Shown here in pieces: positions 18,267 through 27,844 of a stretch of 64,000 nucleotides of DNA; position 1 is the stretch's first letter; each line of letters starts with the position of its first letter. Where the stretch lies: assembly GCA_023397475.1 (NCBI GenBank), contig JAEWUD010000025.1, positions 1 to 64,000 of the forward strand, written 5' to 3'. A model generated the notes under the pieces. That model did not search any database. It was not told where the DNA came from and saw only the letters and a program-made list of their open reading frames with translations. Source of the stretch: Bacillota bacterium. GTDB taxonomy: Bacteria; Bacillota; Clostridia; Saccharofermentanales; Saccharofermentanaceae. The position numbers and the translations under genes were made by a program.

Positions 18267-19895
18267 TTACTTCTTCTCAATCATCGACTTGTTCCAGCAA
18301 TCGAGCGGTTCGACATTGAGGAACTGTGCGATGGTAGACGCGATGTTCGACAGGCCGTAATCGGAAGACGGGACAACCTCGTACGCGTCCTTGTTTGATG
18401 TATTGTCATAGAAGATACAAGGGACGACATTGAGCGTGTGGCTCGTCTTCGCCTTGATTCGACCCATCTTATCTTTCTGGGGTTCGCCGTTCTTGCCGAG
18501 TTCAAACATTTCTTCGGCATTTCCGTGGTCTGCCGTGATGATCGCCATTCCGCCGACACTGTCGATCGCGGCGAGAACGCGCTTCAGGGCGATATCGACA
18601 GATTCGACACCGATAATCGTCGATTCCAGAATTCCGGTATGTCCGACCATGTCGCCGTTCGGAAAATTCACCCTCATAAAGGGGAACTTGTTCGCGCGAA
18701 TCTTCTCGCAGAGAACATCTGTTATCTCCGCAGACTTCATCCACGGGCGCTGCTCGAAGGGAACGATATCAGAAGTAATCTCAATGTACTCTTCCAGATC
18801 GTCGTTGAACTTCGAGGAACGGTTGCCGTTGAAGAAGTATGTGACGTGACCGAACTTCTGTGTCTCCGAGATCGCGAGCTGAGCGATGCCCTTGTCGGCA
18901 AGAAGTTCTCCCAGTGTATTGCGGATCAAAGGAGGGGAGACAAGATACTTCTTCGGGATATGAAGATCTCCGTCATATTCCAGCATACCGGCGTAGCGAA
19001 CCATCGGTACGCGCTCACGATCAAACATCGAGAATTCTTCGCCGGCCTCAAACGCGGTCGTAATCTCCTGCGCACGATCGCCGCGGAAATTAAAGAGGAT
19101 AACACTGTCGCCATCCTCGATCGTTCCGATGGGCTTCCCATCCTCGGCCACGACAAAACCGGGCAGGTCCTGATCAATGATGCCGGGGATCTCGTTGCGA
19201 TACGTCTCGATCGCCTCAGTTGCATTCGCGAAGGAACGGTTCTTGCCAAGTACATGGGTATTCCAGCCTTCTTCGACCATACCCCAGTTCGCGCCATATC
19301 GATCCATCGTTATCTTCATGCGACCGCCGCCGGAGGCAATGCGATAATCAAAGCCATCAACGCTCAGCGTGGTAAGTGTGGACTCAAGTTGATTAACGTA
19401 CTGTAGTGCGCTCGTCTCGCCGACATCGCGACCATCCAGAAGAATGTGGACGCGAACCTTGGCGATACCTTCCTTGCGACACTGGCCAAGTAACGCCAGA
19501 AGATGGTCGATGTGGGAGTGGACATTGCCATCCGAAAGAAGGCCGATAAAGTGCATCGTGCCCTTATCCGCAACACCCGCCGTCAGCTCTTTCCAAACAG
19601 GACTCTCATACAACGCGCCCGTAGCGAGCGATTCTCCGACGAGTTTGGCGCCCTGACTGTAAACCTGTCCCGCGCCGATTGCGTTGTGTCCGACCTCGGA
19701 ATTGCCCATATCATCATCGGTCGGCAGACCGACGGCCTTTCCGTGGGCCTTCAGCTTCACCATCGGATAACGGGAAAAACATGCGTCGAGTGTCGGCTTG
19801 TTCGCCAACTTGACGGCATTGCCGACTTCGGTATCGTTCAGACCGATGCCGTCCATAATAATCAGAACAACGGGTCCCTGATAAGAAACACTCAT
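18267..19895 (-). CDS. gpmI: 2,3-bisphosphoglycerate-independent phosphoglycerate mutase
   Basis: A cytoplasmic glycolytic enzyme that interconverts 3- and 2-phosphoglycerate with two manganese ions. The 542-residue protein shows the alkaline-phosphatase-superfamily layout: VLIIMDGIGLND at the N-terminus, then GNSEVGHNAIGAG with the catalytic serine near residue 65, HIDHLLALL near residue 130, HILLDGRDV near residue 150 and TADHGNAEEMF near residue 445. At 542 residues it is slightly longer than the usual ~510. AAGGAG precedes the ATG at 19895. Confidence 0.95.
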   Translation of the reverse strand: MSVSYQGPVVLIIMDGIGLNDTEVGNAVKLANKPTLDACFSRYPMVKLKAHGKAVGLPTDDDMGNSEVGHNAIGAGQVYSQGAKLVGESLATGALYESPVWKELTAGVADKGTMHFIGLLSDGNVHSHIDHLLALLGQCRKEGIAKVRVHILLDGRDVGETSALQYVNQLESTLTTLSVDGFDYRIASGGGRMKITMDRYGANWGMVEEGWNTHVLGKNRSFANATEAIETYRNEIPGIIDQDLPGFVVAEDGKPIGTIEDGDSVILFNFRGDRAQEITTAFEAGEEFSMFDRERVPMVRYAGMLEYDGDLHIPKKYLVSPPLIRNTLGELLADKGIAQLAISETQKFGHVTYFFNGNRSSKFNDDLEEYIEITSDIVPFEQRPWMKSAEITDVLCEKIRANKFPFMRVNFPNGDMVGHTGILESTIIGVESVDIALKRVLAAIDSVGGMAIITADHGNAEEMFELGKNGEPQKDKMGRIKAKTSHTLNVVPCIFYDNTSNKDAYEVVPSSDYGLSNIASTIAQFLNVEPLDCWNKSMIEKK

Positions 19896-20052
19896 AGATC
19901 ATTCTCCTTCGCTTTTCGTAATCGTCTCATCATACCATACGCGCCGGCAAAGATTCATCATGCTTAACGATTCGCTGTGAAAAAATCCTTCTTTTTGAAG
20001 GAAAAAACTCGCTTTGCTTTACGATTTGAGGAACGGAGACCCTTTCGTATGA

Positions 20053-20058
20053 TATAAT
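20053..20058 (+). promoter_or_regulatory. -10 element of the nifJ promoter
   Basis: A perfect TATAAT lies 79 bases before the nifJ start. No strong -35 hexamer is at standard spacing; TTGAGG at 20026 is 21 bases upstream. A strong ribosome binding site (AAAAGGAGAG) precedes the ATG at 20137. Confidence 0.5.
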
Positions 20059-20136
20059 ATATGCGGTTCATACAAACAGGCGTAACTGCCTCTCAACCAA
20101 GCGTTCTTTATTTATTAGATAAAAGGAGAGACAAAG

Positions 20137-23100
20137 ATGGCACGTGAACTCAAAAAGCAGACCATGGACGGTAATACCGCGGCCGCATATTCGTCGTATG
20201 CGTTTACCGAGGTAGCGGGTATTTTCCCGATCACACCTTCGTCCCCGATGGCCGATTATACGGATCAGTGGGCACAACAGGGAAGGAAGAATATCTTTGG
20301 ACAGACGGTAAACGTCGTTGAACTCGAATCCGAAGCCGGCGCAGCCGGAACGGTGCACGGATCACTTGCGACAGGCGCTCTGACCACGACCTACACAGCT
20401 TCTCAGGGACTTCTTCTGATGATCCCCAACATGTACAAGATTTCGGGCGAGCTTCTCCCCGGAGTTTTTCACGTATCCGCCAGAGCCCTCGCGGCGCACG
20501 CCCTGAACATCTTCGGCGATCATGCCGATGTCATGGCCTGCCGTCAGACGGGTTTTGCTCTCCTTTGCTCCAACAGTGTCCAGGAAGTCGCTGATCTTGC
20601 GGCGGTCGCTCATCTTTCTGCGATCAAGGGAAGAGTTCCTTTCCTTCATTATTTTGACGGCTTCCGTACCTCTCACGAGATTCAGAAGATCGAGACGATT
20701 GATTACGCTGATTTCGCGGATTTGGTTGATATGGACGCGGTTGCCGCTTTCCGTCAGAGAGCACTGTCACCGAACCATCCGACACTTCGCGGCACAGCGC
20801 AGAATCCCGACATCTATTTCCAGGCAAGAGAAGCTGCCAACCCCTACTATCTTGCTCTTCCTGAGATTGTTGAATACTACATGGGCAAGATCAATGAAAT
20901 TCGCGGCACCAACTATAAGCTCTTCAACTACTATGGCGCGCCGGATGCCGAGCGTGTCATCATCTCGATGGGCTCCGCTGATGAGACCGTCGAAGAGACC
21001 GTAGATTACCTCGTCGCCAAGGGTGAGAAGGTCGGCCTTCTTAAGGTGCACCTGTACCGTCCCTTCGTCGCGGAGAAGTTTCTTGCAGAGCTTCCGAAGA
21101 CCGTCAAGCATATCGCGGTTCTCGATCGTACGAAGGAGCCGGGCGCTCATGGCGAGCCTCTTTTCCTCGATATCTGCGCTGCATATGCCGGCATTCCCGG
21201 TGCGCCTTCGATCATCGGCGGCCGTTATGGTCTGGGATCCAAGGACACCACCCCGGAACAGATTTTCGCGGTCTTCAAGGAACTCGCGAAGGATGCTCCC
21301 AAGCGTCAGTTCACCATCGGTATCAACGATGACGTGACGAATATGTCTCTTGCGATTGACGAGTCGATCGATGTCGCTTCCAAGGACACTTTCGCGGCTC
21401 GCTTCTGGGGATTGGGTGCTGACGGAACCGTCGGAGCCAATAAGAACTCCATCAAGATTATCGGCGATCACACGGATATGTATGCGCAGGCATATTTCTC
21501 CTATGACTCCAAGAAGTCAGGTGGTGTCACGATTTCCGACCTCCGTTTCGGTAAGTCTCCGATCCGTTCGACCTATCTGGTCAACAAGGCAGACTTTATC
21601 GCATGCCACAACCAGTCCTATGTCAACAATTATGACATGCTGGCCCCTCTCAAGAAGGGCGGCACATTCCTCCTCAACACCCAGTGGACAGCCGAAGAGC
21701 TCGACGCGATGCTTCCCGGATCGATGAAGCGCTTCATTGCGAAGAACAACATCAAGTTCTACACGATCGACGCCGTTGCGAAGGCCAAGGAGATCGGACT
21801 CGGCGGACGTATCAACACGATTTGCCAGGCAGCCTTCTTCAAGCTTGCGAACATTATTCCGGTTGAAGATGCCGTAACCTACATGAAGAAGGCCGCGTAC
21901 AAGTCCTACAGCAAGAAGGGTGACGAGATCGTCAACATGAACTATGCGGCGATTGACGCCGGCATCGAAGCTGTTGTCGAGATCACCGTTCCGGCGGCGT
22001 GGGCTGATGCAGAGGATGTTGCGGTCGCCAAGAAGGACGTTCCGGATTTCATCAAGAACGTCGTATATGTCATGAACGCTCAGCAGGGAGATTCGCTTCC
22101 TGTCTCCGCTTTTGCCGGACGCGAGGACGGTACCTTCCCGCAGGGCACATCGCAGTATGAGAAGCGCGGTATCGCGGTGGATATTCCGATCTGGGATTCT
22201 GCGAAGTGTATCCAGTGCAACCAGTGCTCTCTGGTTTGCCCTCATGCCGCAATCCGTCCCTTCCTTCTCGACGAGAGCGAGGCCGCCAAGGCACCGTTCG
22301 CCATGAAGACGGGAATGAAGGGCTATGAGAGCTATCAGTATCGCATCCAGGTTTCCGCTCTTGACTGCACAGGTTGCGGTACTTGCGCGGCGGTTTGCCC
22401 GGCGAAAGAGAAAGCCCTTACCATGAAGCCTCTGAAGGAGAACATGATTGAGGCTGAGAACTGGGAATATGCAATCAATCTCTCGACCAAGGCAAATCCC
22501 GTTGACAAGAAGACCATCAAGGGCAGCCAGTTCGAGAAGCCCCTCTTCGAATTCTCCGGCGCATGCGCCGGATGCGGAGAGACGGCATATCCGAAGCTTC
22601 TCACACAGCTCTTCGGCGACAGAATGCAGATTTCGAACGCGACAGGTTGCTCCTCCATCTGGGGTGGTTCGGCTCCTTCCATGCCTTATACGTTCAACGA
22701 CAAGGGCTTCGGACCGGCATGGGCCAACTCTCTGTTCGAGGATAATGCCGAGCATGGTCTCGGTATGCATCTCGGTGCCAAGCAGCTTCGCAGCCGCGTC
22801 GAGAATATCCTTTCCGAGATCGCTCCCAAGGCGGATGATGCAGCTGTAACTGCTGCGATCGACGCATGGACTGCCGCGAAGGATGATGGAGATAAGACCC
22901 GTGAAGTATCCGACAATCTTGCCTCCGCTCTCAAGGCTTACAGCGGATCCGACGATACGGTCAAGGCTCTGATCAAGAACGTTCTCTCTTATGAGGACTA
23001 CTTCATTAAGCGTTCCACTTGGATCATCGGTGGTGACGGCTGGGCGTACGATATCGGTTACGGCGGTCTCGACCACGTACTAGCTTCCGGTGAGAACATC

Positions 23101-23667
23101 AACGTTCTCGTCCTGGATACCGAGGTTTACTCCAACACGGGCGGACAGGCCAGCAAATCGACACCGACGGGAGCGATCGCACAGTTCGCCGCCGGCGGTA
23201 AGGCGATCAAGAAGAAGGATCTCGGCATGATGGCGATGAGCTACGGCTATGTATATGTCGCACAGGTTGCGATGGGTGCCAGCCAGCAGCAGACGATCAA
23301 GGCTTTCATGGAGGCTGAGGCTTACAATGGTCCTTCGATCGTGATTTGCTACTCGCCTTGCATCAACCACGGAATCAAGGCCGGAATGGGCTCGACGCAG
23401 ATTCATGAGAAGGATGCCGTCACCTGTGGTTACTGGCATCTGTACCGCTTCAATCCGGATCTTAAGCAGCAGGGCAAGAACCCCTTCACCCTCGATTCCA
23501 AGGAGCCCTCGGGCGACTTCATCGAGTTCCTGAAGCGCGAGGTTCGCTACAACTCCCTCTACAAGAAGTATCCGGCGGAGGCCGTGGACGCGTTGTTCGC
23601 GAAGAACCACAAGGACGCTCTCGAGCGCTATGCTTCCTACAAGCGCATGGCTGCCGAGATCGAGTAA
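20137..23667 (+). CDS. nifJ: Pyruvate:ferredoxin (flavodoxin) oxidoreductase, single-chain
   Basis: Oxidises pyruvate with CoA to acetyl-CoA and CO2, reducing ferredoxin. At 1176 residues it has the full fused domain set. The N-terminal pyrimidine-binding domain has TMDGNTAAAYSSYAFTEVA and ITPSSPMADYTDQWA. Two ferredoxin-type clusters at about residues 690-755 read CIQCNQCSLVCPH and CTGCGTCAAVCPA. A further cluster cysteine set includes CAGCGE near residue 810. The TPP-binding domain has GDGWAYDIGYGG near residue 970 and SNTGGQASKSTPTG near residue 1000. Monocistronic, with its own terminator. Its product, reduced ferredoxin, is the electron donor for the Rnf complex encoded at 27.8-33.1 kb. 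Confidence 0.96.
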   Translation: MARELKKQTMDGNTAAAYSSYAFTEVAGIFPITPSSPMADYTDQWAQQGRKNIFGQTVNVVELESEAGAAGTVHGSLATGALTTTYTASQGLLLMIPNMYKISGELLPGVFHVSARALAAHALNIFGDHADVMACRQTGFALLCSNSVQEVADLAAVAHLSAIKGRVPFLHYFDGFRTSHEIQKIETIDYADFADLVDMDAVAAFRQRALSPNHPTLRGTAQNPDIYFQAREAANPYYLALPEIVEYYMGKINEIRGTNYKLFNYYGAPDAERVIISMGSADETVEETVDYLVAKGEKVGLLKVHLYRPFVAEKFLAELPKTVKHIAVLDRTKEPGAHGEPLFLDICAAYAGIPGAPSIIGGRYGLGSKDTTPEQIFAVFKELAKDAPKRQFTIGINDDVTNMSLAIDESIDVASKDTFAARFWGLGADGTVGANKNSIKIIGDHTDMYAQAYFSYDSKKSGGVTISDLRFGKSPIRSTYLVNKADFIACHNQSYVNNYDMLAPLKKGGTFLLNTQWTAEELDAMLPGSMKRFIAKNNIKFYTIDAVAKAKEIGLGGRINTICQAAFFKLANIIPVEDAVTYMKKAAYKSYSKKGDEIVNMNYAAIDAGIEAVVEITVPAAWADAEDVAVAKKDVPDFIKNVVYVMNAQQGDSLPVSAFAGREDGTFPQGTSQYEKRGIAVDIPIWDSAKCIQCNQCSLVCPHAAIRPFLLDESEAAKAPFAMKTGMKGYESYQYRIQVSALDCTGCGTCAAVCPAKEKALTMKPLKENMIEAENWEYAINLSTKANPVDKKTIKGSQFEKPLFEFSGACAGCGETAYPKLLTQLFGDRMQISNATGCSSIWGGSAPSMPYTFNDKGFGPAWANSLFEDNAEHGLGMHLGAKQLRSRVENILSEIAPKADDAAVTAAIDAWTAAKDDGDKTREVSDNLASALKAYSGSDDTVKALIKNVLSYEDYFIKRSTWIIGGDGWAYDIGYGGLDHVLASGENINVLVLDTEVYSNTGGQASKSTPTGAIAQFAAGGKAIKKKDLGMMAMSYGYVYVAQVAMGASQQQTIKAFMEAEAYNGPSIVICYSPCINHGIKAGMGSTQIHEKDAVTCGYWHLYRFNPDLKQQGKNPFTLDSKEPSGDFIEFLKREVRYNSLYKKYPAEAVDALFAKNHKDALERYASYKRMAAEIE

Positions 23668-23697
23668 GGTAGACGAAGCTACACTGACTACGGAAAG

Positions 23698-23732
23698 AAC
23701 CCCGGTTCGCGCAAGTGAGCCGGGGTTTTTTT
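23698..23732 (+). terminator. Terminator after nifJ
   Basis: AACCCCGG and CCGGGGTT flank a 14-base loop, followed by TTTTT, starting 31 bases past the stop. Confidence 0.92.
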
Positions 23733-23788
23733 ATGGAGCGTCGGATGCTATAATTAAGTTCGGCTTTTCTCGAGAACGGGAGGTAGGC

Positions 23789-24811
23789 ATGCGCAGTGAG
23801 GATATAGGTAAGCTCTTGCTTTCAGATACGAGCATTCCGGATCTGTTCATTACGGAATATATGGCCGGCCTTTCCGAGGTGGCCTTGAAGAGTTATCTTT
23901 TCCTTGTGATGGGAGCTCGAGGAATGCGCAGCATTCATTCAGAGAAAGATCTTGCCGCACGACTCGGTGTTTCTCCGGAAGAGATTAAGGGAGCCGTCGG
24001 CGAACTTATCTTCTCCGGTTTAGTCGTGAAGGGCGAGAAGGGGATGATACATCTTGTCGATCTGAAGAAGTCAGAAATCGACGGCTATATTCGCAATCAC
24101 GTCGATCATAAGTCAAATGCGGACCCGAAGAGCATTCGACCCGAAGATGAAGAACGGGATAATCTCACCCGATCGATTGAGAAGACATTTTTTACGGGGT
24201 CGATGGGATACCAATGGTATCGCGAGATCGATATCCTCCTTGATGATTATCATTTTCGACCGGAAATCGTATATCGGCTTTTTCAAGATTGCTATGAGAA
24301 GAAGCAGTTGCGCTCTCTGATGCAGATTAACGAGAGAGCGATCCTTTGGCAGAGTAAGGGAATTACAGGGCTCGATGAGCTCAATGCATTTCTCGCGAAG
24401 GAGGAGGAAGTGTCCGTCACGCTTCGCAAGGTAGGGAAGATACTTCGACGTAAGACGGTATCCTACGATGAGGATTATGTTCGAGTATGGATTGAGAGAC
24501 TTGGATATACGTTTGAGATCATTGATTTCGCGATCAAGAAAGTTTGGGAGTTTCAGGAGCCGTCGATTAACAAGGCGGATTCCTATCTGAAGTCCTGGTA
24601 TGCCGCCGGGGTTCGATCTCTGGAGGATGCTTTAGCCTATGAGGAAGATCGTGCCCGCAAGAATAAACTTGCGTATGAACGCGACAAATCGGCTTTGCGC
24701 GCTCCGCAAAAGTCCCAAAATTTCGAAGGTGTTCGATACGATGATGGATTTCTTGACTCGCTGGATACGGATCCTTCTGAGTTCATGCGAAAGATCAACG
24801 ATCCGTCGTAA
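23789..24811 (+). CDS. DnaD-domain replication initiation protein
   Basis: A 340-residue protein. The ATG at 23789 is chosen because GGGAGGT precedes it; longer frames run back into nifJ. Residues ~1-100 form a winged-helix-like DNA-binding region (SEKDLAARLGVSPEEIKGAVGEL). Two DnaB_2/DnaD-type helical domains follow at ~135-210 and ~225-300, with YxxxR-like W-x-SWYAAG ending (YLKSWYAAGV) characteristic of the family. DnaD/DnaB proteins load the replicative helicase in low-GC Gram-positives. The DnaC-like loader lies immediately downstream, supporting a helicase-loading or primosome role. Confidence 0.85.
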   Translation: MRSEDIGKLLLSDTSIPDLFITEYMAGLSEVALKSYLFLVMGARGMRSIHSEKDLAARLGVSPEEIKGAVGELIFSGLVVKGEKGMIHLVDLKKSEIDGYIRNHVDHKSNADPKSIRPEDEERDNLTRSIEKTFFTGSMGYQWYREIDILLDDYHFRPEIVYRLFQDCYEKKQLRSLMQINERAILWQSKGITGLDELNAFLAKEEEVSVTLRKVGKILRRKTVSYDEDYVRVWIERLGYTFEIIDFAIKKVWEFQEPSINKADSYLKSWYAAGVRSLEDALAYEEDRARKNKLAYERDKSALRAPQKSQNFEGVRYDDGFLDSLDTDPSEFMRKINDPS

Positions 24812-24834
24812 AACACAACGAGGAGATGAATAAT

Positions 24835-25800
24835 ATGGAAGCCTATCGGATCTATGCCGAGAATATTCTCTCGGATCGTCGGGGGAAAAGTGAACTGCAA
24901 CGAGATCGAAGAATTGCGAGTTATCACGAACGCTATCCCGATCTTCTGGCCCTGGACAGGGAGATCCGAATCGCCAAAGCGGAACATCTTCTTGCTATCG
25001 TTGAGAATTCCAAAGAGGTCGCGGATCGCGATAAGATTCATTTTCTTCTCGAGAAACGCAAGTCATTCCTTGCCGTCAATCAGATTCCCGAGGATTATGA
25101 TCGAATCCTGCCCTTCTGTCAACTATGTGCAGATTCCGGGTATGTTGACGGGAAACCCTGTGTTTGCTTAAAGGAACTTCTGATTCCTAAGCTTCTTGCC
25201 GCATCCGGTCTTGAGCAGTATCCGAAGATTTCTTTTGCGGCACACCAACCGGCATTGTTTGAGGACTCCGATCGTATGAACCGATTGCGTGATATGGCGT
25301 TCGCTTTCGCCCGTGCGTTACCGCAGCATAGCGGAAATTTATTGTTCTGGGGCAATCCCGGAACGGGTAAGACCTTCCTGGCCGTTGCGATCGCACGTGA
25401 AGCGGTGAATCGGAGTGTGACGACACTTGTGGTGAGAGTGACGGAACTCCTGGAAATCATGGCAGCGTACCGCACCCAAATGAACGCCTTTTCTCCGGAC
25501 CAGGACCGGCTGCGTGAGTTAACGGAGAAGCGAGAACTTCTGCTATCCGGAGAACTCCTCATCATTGACGAGCTCGGCGTCGAGCCCAGAAGTCCGAATA
25601 CAATCGCCGACCTTCTCTTCATTCTCGGAACAAGAAAACAGTTTGGTGTATCTACGATTATTACGACGAACCTCTCGCCGGCCAATCTGCAGAACACCTA
25701 TGACAATCGACTCTATTCGCGATTGTTTGGCGATTTTGACCCGTTCCGTTTTGATGGATTAGATTTGCGTACGAAGTGTAAACGAACAAGGCAGGTGTAA
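24835..25800 (+). CDS. DnaC/DnaI-like AAA+ helicase loader ATPase
   Basis: A 321-residue protein. The ATG at 24835 fits the GAGGAG site nine bases upstream; the ATG at 24826 touches that site. The N-terminal part contains a probable zinc-binding set, CQLCADSG then CVC, near residues 95-110. The AAA+ domain follows with Walker A GNPGTGKTF near residue 181 and Walker B LLIIDELGVE near residue 242. This matches DnaI/DnaC-type loaders of Firmicutes. It is co-transcribed with the DnaD protein (23-base gap) and acpS (4-base gap). Confidence 0.85.
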   Translation: MEAYRIYAENILSDRRGKSELQRDRRIASYHERYPDLLALDREIRIAKAEHLLAIVENSKEVADRDKIHFLLEKRKSFLAVNQIPEDYDRILPFCQLCADSGYVDGKPCVCLKELLIPKLLAASGLEQYPKISFAAHQPALFEDSDRMNRLRDMAFAFARALPQHSGNLLFWGNPGTGKTFLAVAIAREAVNRSVTTLVVRVTELLEIMAAYRTQMNAFSPDQDRLRELTEKRELLLSGELLIIDELGVEPRSPNTIADLLFILGTRKQFGVSTIITTNLSPANLQNTYDNRLYSRLFGDFDPFRFDGLDLRTKCKRTRQV

Positions 25801-25804
25801 CAAT

Positions 25805-26215
25805 ATGCTTCGAAGCACATGCGGAATCGACACCATTCGAGTATCTCGAATTGCAGATGTTATGAAACGCAAGGGCAAAATTTTTCTGGATCGTGTTTAT
25901 ACGACGGCAGAACAGGATCTTTGCGAAGCCAAGGGTAAGGGTAAGAACGCGTCCCTGGCCGCACGGTTTGCCGGAAAGGAAGCTGTTTCGAAGGCTCTCG
26001 GAACCGGGATCGGCAATGAAGGCGTGCGATTTACCGATATCGAGATATTGGCGGATTCCAGCAATCGACCTGTTCTTACTCTCTGTGGCAATGCACTCCG
26101 CGTTTTTCGCGACATGGGAGGGACTTCGTTTGATCTGAGTTTGTCACATGACGCGGATCAAGCAGTCGCGATCTGTGTCATGCAGTTTCAGGAGATCAAG
26201 GCGGAGGAGGCCTAA
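25805..26215 (+). CDS. acpS: Holo-[acyl-carrier-protein] synthase
   Basis: Transfers 4'-phosphopantetheine from CoA to a serine of acyl carrier protein. The 136-residue protein has the two family signatures: CGIDTIRVSRI at residues 6-16, with the magnesium-binding aspartate, and LAARFAGKEAVSKALGTG at about 55-72, with the second acidic ligand. SLSHDADQAVAICV near the C-terminus is also standard. It ends in ATGA overlap with the next gene. Confidence 0.93.
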   Translation: MLRSTCGIDTIRVSRIADVMKRKGKIFLDRVYTTAEQDLCEAKGKGKNASLAARFAGKEAVSKALGTGIGNEGVRFTDIEILADSSNRPVLTLCGNALRVFRDMGGTSFDLSLSHDADQAVAICVMQFQEIKAEEA

Positions 26216-27372
26216 TGAGTATATTTTCCCGGTTTGGCAAACAGAATCGTCCGCCGAAACGAAGCATCAAGGAGAAAGATTCACAAGAGTATCCTTTCGG
26301 TGAGACCGAGGATGTTCGAAGGATTTGGGATCTGTCCGACAAGGATTCGTATGTTAAGCGTCGCTGGCAGAGAAGGCTCCCTCGGTTTGTCGTACCCACG
26401 CTGATTTTTCTCGTGTTGGCAGCTCTTGTCTTCTGGCTATTACCGGCTCTGGCAAGTCGGTATGCGGCGGTCGACGGGGAGATTGAGCAGGAAGTGACGC
26501 TTCCTGTCCGCATGTTCGATGATTCGACACGCGTCGTTACAGCCTATGCCGCGAACCTTCTGTCATCGGATGAGATCACATCCCCTCTGATTACGCAGGT
26601 CCTTTACAACGAGCCGGTAACGCTGCTGCCAACGGTATGTGCGGAAGGATTTGCTCATGTGAGGACATCGGACGGTATTGAAGGATACCTTACGTCGGAT
26701 GTACTCACGGACCAATTGGATTCGGTAGAACCCTCCATGCATACGTACAAGTTAGTTGTATCCGATGTCTCGAAAAACATCATGTCACATGCGAGCAACG
26801 GAACGCTGATCATGAAGGCGATGATGAATACGGTCCTCTATGCGGACGTGCGCGGCGACGGTGTATATCAGGTCGCTCTTCCGGACGGGAGAAGCGGCTG
26901 GGTCGGCTCAAGCGGCGTTATCGAACTTGGTGTCAACGAAACGATCAAGAAGATCAGTGCGCGATATTTTGTCAGTTCTGTCTTGAGTTTTGTGAATGTG
27001 ACACGAATTGAGCACGGACTTACGATGAAGGGCATGTCGATTGAAGGCCTGGCTTATGTTGCCGCTTCGGTAAACGGGGTAACTCTGCCAAGGACAATGG
27101 AAGAACAAATGGCTATGGGAGAGCGTGTCGATCCGACCTATGATGAGGTTACGGGGCTTCTACAGGTGACAAGTATAGCGCCGGGGGATCTCGTTTTTCT
27201 AAAAGACCCGAAGGATCCCGCCTCTGCTGCGCCTTATGAAATGGCGATCTGCACAGATAACGGATCGCTAATTATGGCTTCGAAGAGCCGGACGTCCCTT
27301 CGTATCATCTCGTTTATGGATAATGAGGAGTTGGCATCGCGAATCATCGCGGTCCGGAGAATCTTCAGTTAG
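26215..27372 (+). CDS. Membrane-anchored SH3-domain protein with degenerate NlpC/P60 domain
   Basis: A 385-residue protein with a charged cytoplasmic start, one helix at about residues 63-85 and an extracytoplasmic remainder. Two SH3-like stretches occur (GFAHVRTSDGIEGYL near residue 145 and LPDGRSGWVGSSGVIEL near 225). Residues ~255-380 resemble an NlpC/P60 peptidase: MSIEGLAYVAASVNGVTLPR, then IAPGDLVFL and an AICTDNGSLIMAS strand. However, the catalytic cysteine position is Ile276 and the expected histidine position is Glu342. It is therefore probably a non-catalytic cell-wall-binding protein. Position after acpS suggests co-expression with replication and lipid genes. Confidence 0.7.
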   Translation: MSIFSRFGKQNRPPKRSIKEKDSQEYPFGETEDVRRIWDLSDKDSYVKRRWQRRLPRFVVPTLIFLVLAALVFWLLPALASRYAAVDGEIEQEVTLPVRMFDDSTRVVTAYAANLLSSDEITSPLITQVLYNEPVTLLPTVCAEGFAHVRTSDGIEGYLTSDVLTDQLDSVEPSMHTYKLVVSDVSKNIMSHASNGTLIMKAMMNTVLYADVRGDGVYQVALPDGRSGWVGSSGVIELGVNETIKKISARYFVSSVLSFVNVTRIEHGLTMKGMSIEGLAYVAASVNGVTLPRTMEEQMAMGERVDPTYDEVTGLLQVTSIAPGDLVFLKDPKDPASAAPYEMAICTDNGSLIMASKSRTSLRIISFMDNEELASRIIAVRRIFS

Positions 27373-27434
27373 AATAAGCTTTCTCTGGAAACCGTGAGAC
27401 GGCAGGCATACATGTCAGCGAAAAGAACGACAAA

Positions 27435-27458
27435 AGCGACTGCCGCGAGGCAGTCGCT
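27435..27458 (-). terminator. Terminator after rpmB
   Basis: Perfect ten-base stem AGCGACTGCC/GGCAGTCGCT with a four-base loop; read leftward it is followed by TTTTG and a second T run. It may also act on the rightward transcript from 26215. Confidence 0.75.
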
Positions 27459-27539
27459 ACGTGAATCGATGATCTCTTCAAAAGCCCCAATAAACGGCGT
27501 AGAACGCCGGACAATGAGACGAATGTAAGCTCGATTGAA

Positions 27540-27737
27540 TCAGGCTCTCTTCACAACTCCGGAACGAAGGCAACGGCTGCAAACATGCATTGTCTTCGGC
27601 GTTCCATCGACGACGACCTTGACATTACGGACGTTCGGCTGCTGTGTCGTCAAAGCACGACGGGAAACCTGAGAACGGGTGATGCTGATCTTTCTGCCGA
27701 AAAACGTATCCTTCTGGCAGACTTCACACTTTGCCAT
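27540..27737 (-). CDS. rpmB: 50S ribosomal protein L28 (zinc-binding form)
   Basis: A 65-residue ribosomal protein. The start MAKCEVCQKD at 27737 is preceded by AGGAGGTG; a longer frame lacks a ribosome binding site. Two CxxC pairs, CEVC at residues 4-7 and CSRC near 55-58, mark the zinc-binding paralogue type of L28. The body has PNVRNVKVVVDG and ends in CLRSGVVKRA, matching the family. It is monocistronic with its own promoter and terminator. Confidence 0.93.
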   Translation of the reverse strand: MAKCEVCQKDTFFGRKISITRSQVSRRALTTQQPNVRNVKVVVDGTPKTMHVCSRCLRSGVVKRA

Positions 27738-27776
27738 GAGTAACACCTCCTGTGTTTCTTATAACGCGCAGATGAA

Positions 27777-27805
27777 ATTTTACCATATTATCTGGCGATA
27801 CGCAA
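27777..27805 (-). promoter_or_regulatory. Promoter of rpmB
   Basis: Read leftward: TTGCGT (27805-27800), a 17-base spacer, then TAAAAT (27782-27777), 40 bases before the rpmB start codon. Confidence 0.6.
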
Positions 27806-27844
27806 GGGAAAAAACCAAGTAACGAGAAGAATTTTAGAAAGGTT

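Noticed and set aside
21517..23076. A 519-codon open frame antisense to nifJ
   Set aside because: Same reason: a shadow of a strongly biased conserved gene, with no protein-like features or expression signals.
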